Positions 34,542 to 42,075 of a DNA stretch of 64,000 bases are shown here, piece after piece. The position numbers were made by a program, and so were the translations under genes. Under the pieces are notes generated by a model, which had not been told where the DNA came from, made no database searches, and worked only from the letters and a program-made list of their open reading frames with translations. The stretch covers positions 2,152,001 through 2,216,000 of the forward strand of contig NZ_OY762905.1 of NCBI RefSeq assembly GCF_963666525.1, in the 5' to 3' direction. Within the stretch, counting starts at the first letter, position 1; every line of letters begins with the position of its first letter. Source of the DNA: an uncultured Cohaesibacter sp. GTDB lineage: Bacteria > Pseudomonadota > Alphaproteobacteria > Rhizobiales > Cohaesibacteraceae.

Positions 34542-35804
34542 ATGCAAGACAAAAACACCGGCAAAGACGTCATCAGGGTGACCTATCGGATCGAAACACC
34601 GGACAGTCCGGAGAAAATTGCCAACAAGATGGCTGGCGACCAGTCCACTGGCACATTTACCGAGTTGCCCGGTGAATCGGAAGAAGTGCGGGCCCGCTGT
34701 GCAGCCCATGTCGTGGATGTGCGGCCGCTGGAGCCGCACAGCTTTGCATCCATTCCTGAGCCTGCAACAGGCAAGCGGTATAATCGGGCCGACGTTGACA
34801 TCGAATTCCCGCTCGAAGCGATCGGCACCGACATCGCGGCCCTTGCGACGATTGCCATCGGTGGTGCCTTTTCCATCCGTGGCGTCTCCGGCATTCGCAT
34901 CATGGACATCGATCTGCCCGATGCCTGGCGGTGCCATCCGGGGCCGCAGTTCGGCATCGCCGGCTCTCGCAAGCTGATGGGTGTGAAGGAAGGGGTGATG
35001 ATCGCCTCGATCATCAAACCCTCTCTGGGGCTGCTGCCGGAAGAAACCGCACCGATCATCGCCGAATTGTGCGCAGCCGGTGTCGACTTCATCAAGGATG
35101 ACGAGAAGCTGATGAGTCCGGGCTACTCACCGCTGGAAAAGCGTGTTGAAGCGTTCATGCCGGTCATCAAGGATCACGAGCAGAAGACGGGCAAGAAGGT
35201 GATGTACGCCTTTGGCATTTCCTCCGCCGATCCGGATGAAATGATGCGCAACCACGACATTGTCCTGAAGGCGGGTGGCAATGCCGCCGTCATCAATATC
35301 AATTCCGTCGGTTATGGTGGCATGAGCTTCCTGCGCAAGCGGTCCGGTCTCTGCCTTCATGCCCACCGCAATGGCTGGGACATTATGACCCGCAACCCGG
35401 GCATGGGCATGGAGTTCTCCGCCTATCAGAAGATCTGGCGCCTGTTGGGCGTCGACCAGTTCCAGATCAATGGCATTCGGGCCAAATACTGGGAATCCGA
35501 CGAAAGCTTCATCAAGTCCTTCAAGGACTGCATGACGCCGATCTTCGACGAGAGCGACCGGCCTCTGCCCGTTGTCTGCTCGGGGCAATGGGGCGGGCAG
35601 GCAGTCGACACCTATCAGCGCACTGGCAAGACCCTTGACCTGATGTATCTGGGCGGCGGCGGCATCCATGGCCATCCTGCCGGGGTCGCAGCGGGAGTCC
35701 GAGCCATCCGGCAGGCATGGGAAGCAGCAGAAGAAGGGCTGACACTGGAACAAAAGGCCAAAAGCTGTTCCGAACTGGCGGCCTCCCTGGCCAAGTGGGG
35801 TTGA
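34542..35804 (+). CDS. oiaC: RuBisCO-like protein, candidate 3-oxo-isoapionate-4-phosphate decarboxylase
   Basis: A 420-residue form-IV RuBisCO homologue with AGGAAAAG upstream of ATG 34542. Active-site landmarks of the barrel persist: Lys159 in IIKPSLGL, Lys185 with Asp187 and Glu188 in FIKDDEKL (the carbamylated-Lys/Mg site of RuBisCO), His273/His275 in LHAHRNG, Lys315 in GIRAKYW in place of the loop-6 Lys, and the phosphate-binding GGGGIHGHP at 371-379. Retention of these suggests an Mg-dependent enolising enzyme. In the published D-apionate pathways such proteins decarboxylate (OiaC) or cleave (OiaX) 3-oxo-isoapionate 4-phosphate. The nearby TIM homologue favours OiaC, but I cannot separate the two by eye. 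Confidence 0.75.
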   Translation: MQDKNTGKDVIRVTYRIETPDSPEKIANKMAGDQSTGTFTELPGESEEVRARCAAHVVDVRPLEPHSFASIPEPATGKRYNRADVDIEFPLEAIGTDIAALATIAIGGAFSIRGVSGIRIMDIDLPDAWRCHPGPQFGIAGSRKLMGVKEGVMIASIIKPSLGLLPEETAPIIAELCAAGVDFIKDDEKLMSPGYSPLEKRVEAFMPVIKDHEQKTGKKVMYAFGISSADPDEMMRNHDIVLKAGGNAAVININSVGYGGMSFLRKRSGLCLHAHRNGWDIMTRNPGMGMEFSAYQKIWRLLGVDQFQINGIRAKYWESDESFIKSFKDCMTPIFDESDRPLPVVCSGQWGGQAVDTYQRTGKTLDLMYLGGGGIHGHPAGVAAGVRAIRQAWEAAEEGLTLEQKAKSCSELAASLAKWG

Positions 35805-35881
35805 CAATGGCTCGAATTCTGAAAATCTAGCCGCGACGGGCAGAAGGCTCGAGACAGAAGAGCAAGTATCGGTAAAGACAC

Positions 35882-37063
35882 ATGAAACAGGACCTTCGCC
35901 CAACCACGGGCCTTGATCGGGCGCAGGGGATACTCAGTGCATCGGCTTTCGTCCTTCTTCTGGTGGGAACCAACACGCCCACACCCCTTCTGCCCCTTTA
36001 TCGCGATCAGCTGGGCTTCTCGCCCCTGGTGCTCACACTGACCTATTCAACCTATGTCAGTGCGCTGGTGGTTGTGCTGTTTATCGCCTCCAGCCCGGCG
36101 ATCGTACGGCGGGCGCCGTTGATGCTGCTGTCGTCCCTGCTTGTGGCAATTCTGGCCGACACGCTGCTGGCCACCGGCATGCAGCAAGGAGTCCTTGCCG
36201 GCCGGGTATTGGCAGGAATTTCCGGCGGGATCGGCACTGGTGCGGCCGCAGCCCTGACGGTTGCCGTCTTCGGGGAGAAAGGCAGGGCGATATCCGTTAC
36301 CGGGAATCTGGGCGGTGCAATTCTGGGCACATCCCTATGCCAGCTGGTCGTGTTTCTGACCGGCGTACGCGCGGTATCCCTCAGTTTTGAAATCCATCTG
36401 ACCATGTGTCTCGTGCTGCTTGCGCCACTGTTCGGGGTGCTGTTCGCACGTCGCAAGAGCAATTCGGCGATTTTCGCCTACAGCGACAGCCACAAGTCAT
36501 CCGTTCTGCCGGTTCTCCACCAGTTTCGCTGGGCGCTGTTCACCGGCTGTCTGGCATGGATTCTGATCAGCTGCTGCATCGTCTTCCTGCCAAGCTATTT
36601 TGCCGATCACGCCATGCCTCTGGTTCAGGCCCTCGGCATTCCCCTGATGTTGACCGGCAGCCTTGGTGGGCAGTTGTTCAGCCCCAGACTGCGGCAGCTG
36701 GCCGGGTTCCTTTCCGGCATGTGGTGCATGCTGATCGGCATCGGACTGATCTTTGGCGGGGCCTGGCTGGTCTTGGGGATAGCAAGCCTTGCCGGCTTCT
36801 GCCTGGTCGGGTTCGGCGCCGGCCTTGCCTATCGCTCATCGCTCATGTTGCTGGTGCTCAGGGTTTCGCCGGTGACCCAGGGGCGGATTTCTTCGCTCTA
36901 TGCAGCCATCACCTATGGCGTGGCGGCTGTTGCCATCGTTCTCTCCGGCTTTCTGACGAGGGTCGCGGACATGTCCACAGTTGCCGACTATGTCTTCGTT
37001 TCGCTGTTTGTGTTGATCCTCGCCCTCAATCGCCGCGCACCGAAACTTGCGGACCTCGACTGA
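35882..37063 (+). CDS. MFS transporter
   Basis: A 393-residue protein with about twelve hydrophobic helices and an MFS-type glycine-rich segment (AGRVLAGISGGIGTGAAAAL). The loop after helix 6 is basic (FARRKS). It sits 77 bp after the RuBisCO-like gene on the same strand and before the DeoR gene, so it may carry a pathway substrate or export an intermediate. Family-level call only; the ribosome site at ATG 35882 is weak. Confidence 0.75.
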   Translation: MKQDLRPTTGLDRAQGILSASAFVLLLVGTNTPTPLLPLYRDQLGFSPLVLTLTYSTYVSALVVVLFIASSPAIVRRAPLMLLSSLLVAILADTLLATGMQQGVLAGRVLAGISGGIGTGAAAALTVAVFGEKGRAISVTGNLGGAILGTSLCQLVVFLTGVRAVSLSFEIHLTMCLVLLAPLFGVLFARRKSNSAIFAYSDSHKSSVLPVLHQFRWALFTGCLAWILISCCIVFLPSYFADHAMPLVQALGIPLMLTGSLGGQLFSPRLRQLAGFLSGMWCMLIGIGLIFGGAWLVLGIASLAGFCLVGFGAGLAYRSSLMLLVLRVSPVTQGRISSLYAAITYGVAAVAIVLSGFLTRVADMSTVADYVFVSLFVLILALNRRAPKLADLD

Positions 37064-37162
37064 CAGCCATCCGCACTGCGATCAAGGGCCTCTGACGCCC
37101 TCAAGGGTCAGAGACACTCAAACGATTGATGATGTTTGCCACCGTGCGAGCCGGCAAAAGGG

Positions 37163-37203
37163 TCAGCCCCTGCACTCCCATCTTTCAGAGGGGGCTGATC
37201 TCT
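37163..37203 (+). terminator. Candidate terminator after the MFS gene
   Basis: TCAGCCCC (37163-37170) and GGGGCTGA (37191-37198) pair perfectly around a 20-base loop, followed by TCTCTC. A second small repeat, CTCTGAC/GTCAGAG, lies at 37090-37113. Both are between the MFS stop and the DeoR promoter. Confidence 0.4.
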
Positions 37204-37274
37204 CAAACAAGGATTTGACGATCCACATGATCTTGAGCGAGCAAGCAGAATTTCGAAAAACATAACGAATTTTC

Positions 37275-37324
37275 ATCACAAAATAACAAAATAAAATTGA
37301 TTTTGTGATGTTTTGTGTTACAAA
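37275..37324 (+). promoter_or_regulatory. DeoR-type operator and overlapping promoter
   Basis: ATCACAAAAT (37275-37284), 15 bp, ATTTTGTGAT (37300-37309) is a perfect 10 bp inverted repeat, followed at once by a third TTTTGTG copy (37311-37317). A candidate promoter TTGATT (37297-37302), 16 bp, TACAAA (37319-37324) overlaps it. The position 40-90 bp before the DeoR gene suggests autoregulation. Confidence 0.65.
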
Positions 37325-37362
37325 TTCAGAGCCCGATGAAATGCCGGGCAGGGGGAGATCGC

Positions 37363-38127
37363 ATGAGAGGGGAAGACCGCAGGCAGTTCATCATGGACAT
37401 GCTGGTGGAACACAAGGCGGTTGATATCGACGATCTTGCTGAAAGATTCGGCGTATCGAAAATGACCATTCACCGGGATCTGGATGAACTGGAACAGACT
37501 GGCGTGCTGCGCAAAGTCCGGGGAGGAGCCACGGCCGACGCGGGCAACCAGTTTGAAAGTGATTTCCGTGTCCGCGTCCGACAGGATGCCGATGCCAAGG
37601 AACGGATCGCGCGCGAGGCTTTGTCCCTGATCGAACCGGGCATGACTGTCATGGTCAATGACGGCTCGATGTCTGCCGTCCTCGGATCCATGCTCCCCCA
37701 ACAGAGGCCCCTCACCGTCATAACCAACAATCAGGCCATCATCAGCACATTGCTGGGAGAAGCCGGCATAACATTGTTGGCCCTCGGAGGAATCTATTCA
37801 TCCAAATACAACGCCTTTTGCGGCGTCGTGACCGAGGAGACACTGCACCGGCTGCGCGCCGACATCGCATTCATTTCAGCGCCAGCCGCATCCGGACTGC
37901 AGGCATTTCACATGGACGACGCCATCGTGCAGACCAAACAGGCAATGATGCTTGCCGCCACGCGCAAATGTCTACTGATCAATCACACCCGTTTCAACCG
38001 CACCGCCCTTCACTTTCTTGCCGACCTCAAGACCTTTGACTGGATCATCACCGATGACGAGCCAGAGGGCACCGTCTCCGAAGACCTGAAGAATGCCGGA
38101 TTGAACCTCATTGTTGCAAGGACCTGA
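37363..38127 (+). CDS. DeoR family transcriptional regulator
   Basis: A 254-residue regulator with an N-terminal DeoR helix-turn-helix (IDDLAERFGVSKMTIHRDLDEL) and the sugar-phosphate-sensing domain (VNDGSMSAVLGSM, TVITNNQAIIS, FISAPAASG). ATG 37363 has GGGGGAG upstream; the open frame begins 16 codons earlier without support. Its gene is 3 bp from the TIM-like isomerase, so the pair forms one operon, and DeoR effectors are usually phosphorylated sugars. In erythritol-pathway operons a DeoR regulator next to EryH/LerI-type isomerases is common. Confidence 0.88.
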   Translation: MRGEDRRQFIMDMLVEHKAVDIDDLAERFGVSKMTIHRDLDELEQTGVLRKVRGGATADAGNQFESDFRVRVRQDADAKERIAREALSLIEPGMTVMVNDGSMSAVLGSMLPQQRPLTVITNNQAIISTLLGEAGITLLALGGIYSSKYNAFCGVVTEETLHRLRADIAFISAPAASGLQAFHMDDAIVQTKQAMMLAATRKCLLINHTRFNRTALHFLADLKTFDWIITDDEPEGTVSEDLKNAGLNLIVART

Positions 38128-38130
38128 ACC

Positions 38131-38904
38131 ATGACAACCACCCCTCGTTTCTGGATCGGCACAAGCTGGAAGATGAACAAGACGCTGGCCGAAGCCGTGG
38201 CATTCGCCAACGGCCTCAAGGCTGCCGATGCCGATCGCGACCCGCGCATCCAGCGTTTTGTCGTGCCGCCGTTCACGGCCGTGCGAGAAGTCAAGGCGAT
38301 GCTGGCCACCACGTCCGTCAAGGTTGGAGCCCAGAACATGCACTGGTCAGAAGCGGGGGCCTGGACCGGGGAGATCTCGCCTTCGATGCTCACCGATTGC
38401 AGCCTTGATCTGGTGGAACTGGGACATTCCGAGCGCCGCGAATTCTTCGGCGAAACCAATGAAACGGTCGGCCTGAAGACCGAAGCCGCCGTGCGCCATG
38501 GCCTCACGCCTCTCATCTGCATCGGCGAGACCCTTGAGCAGAAAGAATCTGGGCGAGCCCGACAGGTTCTGGAAGAGGAAGTGCGCGGTGCGCTGGGCAA
38601 ATTGACCGGCGATCAGAAGCAGGCAACCATCCTGCTTGCCTATGAACCCGTATGGGCGATCGGCGACAAGGGCATTCCGGCCAGTTCCGACTATGCCGAC
38701 GCCCGACAGGCCGAGATTCTCGCCGTGGCCGAGGACATGCTGGGCTATCGCCCGCTTTGCCTCTACGGAGGCTCGGTCAATCCCGGCAACTGCGAAGAGC
38801 TGATCAATTGCCCCAATATCGACGGTCTGTTCATCGGCCGTTCGGCATGGCAGGTGGAAGGCTACCTCGACATTCTGGACAAATGCTCAAAGGCCATCCA
38901 GTAG
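38131..38904 (+). CDS. lerI: Triose-phosphate-isomerase homologue, candidate L-erythrulose-1-phosphate isomerase
   Basis: A 257-residue TIM. Catalytic residues are present: Lys14 in TSWKMNK, His in LGHSERRE, Glu in YEPVWAIG, and the phosphate loop YGGSVNPGN. The active-site lid reads AIGDKGIPASSDYA in place of the usual IGTGKTATPEQA, which is typical of the tetrulose-phosphate branch (EryH/LerI) rather than glycolytic TpiA. That branch converts L-erythrulose 1-phosphate to D-erythrulose 4-phosphate. Its DeoR partner and the upstream RuBisCO-like and kinase genes, whose product would be L-erythrulose 1-phosphate, agree with this. A second copy of TpiA elsewhere is expected but not visible. Confidence 0.75.
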   Translation: MTTTPRFWIGTSWKMNKTLAEAVAFANGLKAADADRDPRIQRFVVPPFTAVREVKAMLATTSVKVGAQNMHWSEAGAWTGEISPSMLTDCSLDLVELGHSERREFFGETNETVGLKTEAAVRHGLTPLICIGETLEQKESGRARQVLEEEVRGALGKLTGDQKQATILLAYEPVWAIGDKGIPASSDYADARQAEILAVAEDMLGYRPLCLYGGSVNPGNCEELINCPNIDGLFIGRSAWQVEGYLDILDKCSKAIQ

Positions 38905-38935
38905 CGCACAAGGCATCAAGACAATCACAAAAGCG

Positions 38936-38974
38936 AACGGCCGGGCGCCCCGATGGAGCCCCGGCCGTTTTGCT
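38936..38974. terminator. Bidirectional terminator
   Basis: AACGGCCGGG (38936-38945) pairs with CCCGGCCGTT (38960-38969) and is followed by TTGCTTT; on the other strand GCTTTTG follows. It lies between the convergent isomerase and thiolase genes. Confidence 0.75.
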
Positions 38975-39016
38975 TTCGCCCCGCAACCCGAAGGACAGCG
39001 GGGCAGTCTCAGCGGA

Positions 39017-40192
39017 TCATGCCCGCTCGACGCAAAGGGCAATGCCCATGCCGCCGCCAATGCACAGTGTTGCCAGACCCTTCTTGGCGTCGCGACGCTC
39101 CATCTCATGCAGCAGCGAGACGAGAATGCGGGCACCAGAGGCACCAATCGGATGACCCAGGGCAATGGCACCACCATTGACGTTGACCTTGCTGGTGTTC
39201 CAGCCCATTTCATCATTCACCGCAGCGGCCTGTGCCGCGAAGGCTTCGTTGGCCTCGATCAGATCCAGATCTTCCGCTGTCCAGCCTGCCTTGTGCAGTG
39301 CCTTGCGTGATGCCGCGATCGGCCCCGTCCCCATGAGAGCCGGGTCCACGCCAGCAGTTGCCCAGGCGACCACACGTGCCATTGGCTTGATGCCACGCTT
39401 TTCGGCTTCCTCACCGGACATCATCAAAACGGCAGCCGCACCATCATTCAGGCCCGATGCATTGCCCGCGGTGACCGTTCCGTCCTTCTTGAAGGCCGGG
39501 CGCAATTTGGCAAGGGTCTCCTGAGTGGTTTCGGGACGGATGAATTCATCCTTTTCGATGATCACTTCGCCCTTCCGGGTCTGGATGGAAACCGGAACGA
39601 CTTCCGCATCGAACTTGCCCGCAGCCTGAGCCGCAGCCGCCCGACGCTGGGATTCGGCGGCCAGACGGTCCTGACTTTCGCGAGAAATACCGCAGGTCGT
39701 GGCAACATTCTCGGCCGTCAGCCCCATGTGATAGTCGTTGAAGGCATCCCAGAGACCATCCTTGATCATGGTGTCTTCCATGGTTGCCGGTCCCATTTTC
39801 GTCCCCTTGCGCAGGTTCATCACATGGGGTGCAAGGCTCATGTTTTCCTGCCCGCCGGCGATGACGATAGAGGCATCACCGCATTTGATCGACTGCATGC
39901 CAAAGGCAACGGCGCGAAGCCCGGACCCACAGACCTGATTGATTGTCAGGGCGGTGGAAGTTTCAGGCAGCCCGCTGGCAATGGCCGATTGCCTTGCCGG
40001 GTTCTGTCCCTGCCCCGCGGTCAGCACCTGACCGAGAATGACGTCGGAGACTTCAAGCGGATTGACACCCGCCTTTTCAAGCAGCGCCCGAATGACAGTC
40101 GCCCCCAGTTCATGGGCCGGAACGGTCGACAGACCGCCGTTGAAGGTGCCAACGGCAGTGCGCGCAGCGGCTGCAATGATGATGTCGGTCAT
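39017..40192 (-). CDS. Acetyl-CoA C-acyltransferase (thiolase)
   Basis: A 391-residue biosynthetic/degradative thiolase from ATG 40192. Active-site residues are visible: nucleophile Cys in INQVCGSGLRA (about residue 88), His in GGAIALGHPIGASG (about 348) and Cys in CIGGGMG (about 378). Family enzymes cleave or form acetoacetyl-CoA and other 3-oxoacyl-CoAs in the cytoplasm. It ends the minus-strand operon CitMHS-AtuA(N)-AtuA(C)-CoA-transferase A/B-thiolase, so here it most likely performs the final thiolysis of a 3-oxoacyl-CoA. The gap to the upstream CoA-transferase gene is 180 bp. Confidence 0.9.
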   Translation of the reverse strand: MTDIIIAAAARTAVGTFNGGLSTVPAHELGATVIRALLEKAGVNPLEVSDVILGQVLTAGQGQNPARQSAIASGLPETSTALTINQVCGSGLRAVAFGMQSIKCGDASIVIAGGQENMSLAPHVMNLRKGTKMGPATMEDTMIKDGLWDAFNDYHMGLTAENVATTCGISRESQDRLAAESQRRAAAAQAAGKFDAEVVPVSIQTRKGEVIIEKDEFIRPETTQETLAKLRPAFKKDGTVTAGNASGLNDGAAAVLMMSGEEAEKRGIKPMARVVAWATAGVDPALMGTGPIAASRKALHKAGWTAEDLDLIEANEAFAAQAAAVNDEMGWNTSKVNVNGGAIALGHPIGASGARILVSLLHEMERRDAKKGLATLCIGGGMGIALCVERA

Positions 40193-40372
40193 TTCAATAT
40201 CCAATCTTGTTTTGCATTTCGGGTACGGCAAATCGAGAAGGAGGCAGGCAGGAGAAGGCCGGATGACCTCGTCCCCTGCCGCCGCGACGCCCTCTCAAGT
40301 CAGGAGATGTGCCCTGGGAGGTGCGACGAACCTCAAGCTCTGCGGCCCCGTTGCTGAAATTCAAAAGGGGCT

Positions 40373-41029
40373 TCAGCCCTTGATGGTCATTTCCGGCACG
40401 TCGTCCGGCACGATGAGGCTGGCTTCCGTTGCGGCAACAACCGCTTCCACCGAGACGCCCGGTGCCAGCTCCCGAAGCACCAGTCCGGCGTCCGTCGGCT
40501 CGATCACGGCCATGTCCGTCACGATCAGATCGACACGCCGCGTTGCGGTAAGCGGCAGATTGCATTGCTTGACAATCTTTGGGCTGCCCTTGGCCGTATG
40601 GGTCATCGCCACGATGACACATTTGGCACCGGCCACGAGATCCATGGCACCGCCCATGCCGGGGACCATTTTCCCCGGAACCATCCAGTTGGCCAGTTGA
40701 CCCTTTTCATCGACCTGCAAGCCGCCAAGCACGGTCACATCCAGATGACCGCCACGAATGAGCCCGAAACTGAAGCAGGAATCGAAGCCGACAGCGCCGG
40801 GAATGGCACCGATCGGACTGCCGCCTGCATCGGTCAGGTCTTCATCCTGCAGCTTGCTGTCCGGCAGGCTGCTCATGCCCAGGATGCCATTCTCCGACTG
40901 GAAGAAAACCTCGATCCCTTCGGGAAGATAGTTGGCAACCATGGTCGGCAGGCCGATGCCCAGATTGACGAGATCGCCGCTTTTCAGCTCCTGTGCAACA
41001 CGGCTTGCAATGAGACTTTTGCTATCCAT
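40373..41029 (-). CDS. atoA: 3-oxoacid CoA-transferase subunit B
   Basis: A 218-residue beta subunit of a family I CoA-transferase. The catalytic Glu lies in FQSENGILG near residue 50, as in the conserved S-ENG motif. Further family segments are LVNLGIGLPTMVANYLP and GGAMDLVAGAK. ATG 41029 overlaps the end of the A-subunit gene by 8 bases, and the longer frame to 41068 would overlap it further. It forms a heteromer with subunit A to activate a 3-oxo (or related) acid using succinyl-CoA or acetyl-CoA. Confidence 0.88.
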   Translation of the reverse strand: MDSKSLIASRVAQELKSGDLVNLGIGLPTMVANYLPEGIEVFFQSENGILGMSSLPDSKLQDEDLTDAGGSPIGAIPGAVGFDSCFSFGLIRGGHLDVTVLGGLQVDEKGQLANWMVPGKMVPGMGGAMDLVAGAKCVIVAMTHTAKGSPKIVKQCNLPLTATRRVDLIVTDMAVIEPTDAGLVLRELAPGVSVEAVVAATEASLIVPDDVPEMTIKG

Positions 41030-41684
41030 TGTTGCTCTCCTTGGAAATGAGATAGTCGACCAGAACATGCGGCGTTGCGATCAGATCGGGAGCCAGAGCG
41101 CCAGTGGGCACGATCGTTTGGGCTTCCGCAATCACGGTCTCTGCGGCCATTGCCATCACCGGATTGAAATTGCGGGCGGTCAGGTTGTAGACCAGATTGC
41201 CCAGATAATCGGCCTGCTTGGCATTGATCAGGGCAAAATCGGCCTTGAGGGGTCTGGCCAGAATGAAGGTTTCGCCATCGATCTCGATGGTCTCCTGCCC
41301 TTCCTGTGCCGGCGTGCCAACGCCGGTCGGCGTGACCACGGCACCCAGCCCATGACCTCCGGCGCGGATACGCTCGGCCAGAGTGCCTTGCGGAACCAGT
41401 TCGACCTCGATTTCCCCGGCGATCATCTTCTGCTGGGTCATCGGGTTGGTGCCGATATGGCTGGTAATGACTTTCGATACGAGACCGGCCTCGACCAGCT
41501 TGCCGATGCCGAAGCCGGGTCTGGCCGTGTCATTGGCGATGACGGTCAGGTTGGTCTTTTGCTGTTTGACCAGTTCGTCGATCAGTCGCGGTGGCGTACC
41601 GACGCCCATGAATCCGCCGATCATGAGGACGGCGCCGTCTGGAATTCTGGCAACGGCATCCTCAAGGTAAGTTATGTCAGACAT
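41022..41684 (-). CDS. atoD: 3-oxoacid CoA-transferase subunit A
   Basis: A 220-residue alpha subunit with the glycine-rich CoA-binding start MIGGFMGVGTPPRLIDEL, and GPQGT-like VPQGTLAERIRAGG near residue 100. It is adjacent to and overlaps the B-subunit gene. The separate A and B arrangement is that of acetate/acetoacetate CoA-transferases. Together with the thiolase it gives the activation and thiolysis steps of the operon's pathway. Confidence 0.88.
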   Translation of the reverse strand: MSDITYLEDAVARIPDGAVLMIGGFMGVGTPPRLIDELVKQQKTNLTVIANDTARPGFGIGKLVEAGLVSKVITSHIGTNPMTQQKMIAGEIEVELVPQGTLAERIRAGGHGLGAVVTPTGVGTPAQEGQETIEIDGETFILARPLKADFALINAKQADYLGNLVYNLTARNFNPVMAMAAETVIAEAQTIVPTGALAPDLIATPHVLVDYLISKESNNG

Positions 41685-41756
41685 GTTTTCACCTGATAGA
41701 AAGAGAGCTGGCTCCGGGATCAGGGAGGACAGAAAATCCCGGAGCCATAGAGGGCA

Positions 41757-42071
41757 TCAGTCGTTCGGCTCGGCGATTTCCATCGCCAACAGAGCTGATG
41801 CCAGACACTTGCCGTGTGGGTCCAATGCGAGGGACCGCGTCACACCACCACCAAGTGCCTTTTGCATGACAAAGTTCAGAGCGCCGATAGAGGGGATATC
41901 GTATCGCACGACTTCGCCATGCACGATGCCTTCGAAATGTGCCTTGACCTTTTCCGCCGTCACCTCCTTGGCGAGATGCGCATAGTGTTTGGGGTCATAG
42001 GCAATGACGGAGATATTGGAGATGTCACCCTTGTCGCCGGTGCGGGAATGAGCAATTTCATAGAGTTTCAT
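41757..42071 (-). CDS. AtuA C-terminal ferredoxin-fold domain protein (separate subunit)
   Basis: A 104-residue protein from ATG 42071, four bases after the stop of the DUF1446 gene. It matches the small domain that in many AtuA proteins is fused at the C-terminus: it starts MKLYEIAHSRTGDKGDISNIS and has DIPSIGALNFVMQKALGGGV near the end. Here the domain is its own gene, so the two chains probably assemble. The frame is open 46 codons further upstream but overlaps the preceding gene. Confidence 0.8.
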   Translation of the reverse strand: MKLYEIAHSRTGDKGDISNISVIAYDPKHYAHLAKEVTAEKVKAHFEGIVHGEVVRYDIPSIGALNFVMQKALGGGVTRSLALDPHGKCLASALLAMEIAEPND

Positions 42072-42075
42072 TGGA

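Noticed and set aside
38131..38904. Glycolytic triose-phosphate isomerase (tpiA)
   Set aside because: The lid segment differs from the usual GTGKTA motif and the gene is coupled to a DeoR regulator inside a sugar-catabolic island, which favours a tetrulose-phosphate isomerase.
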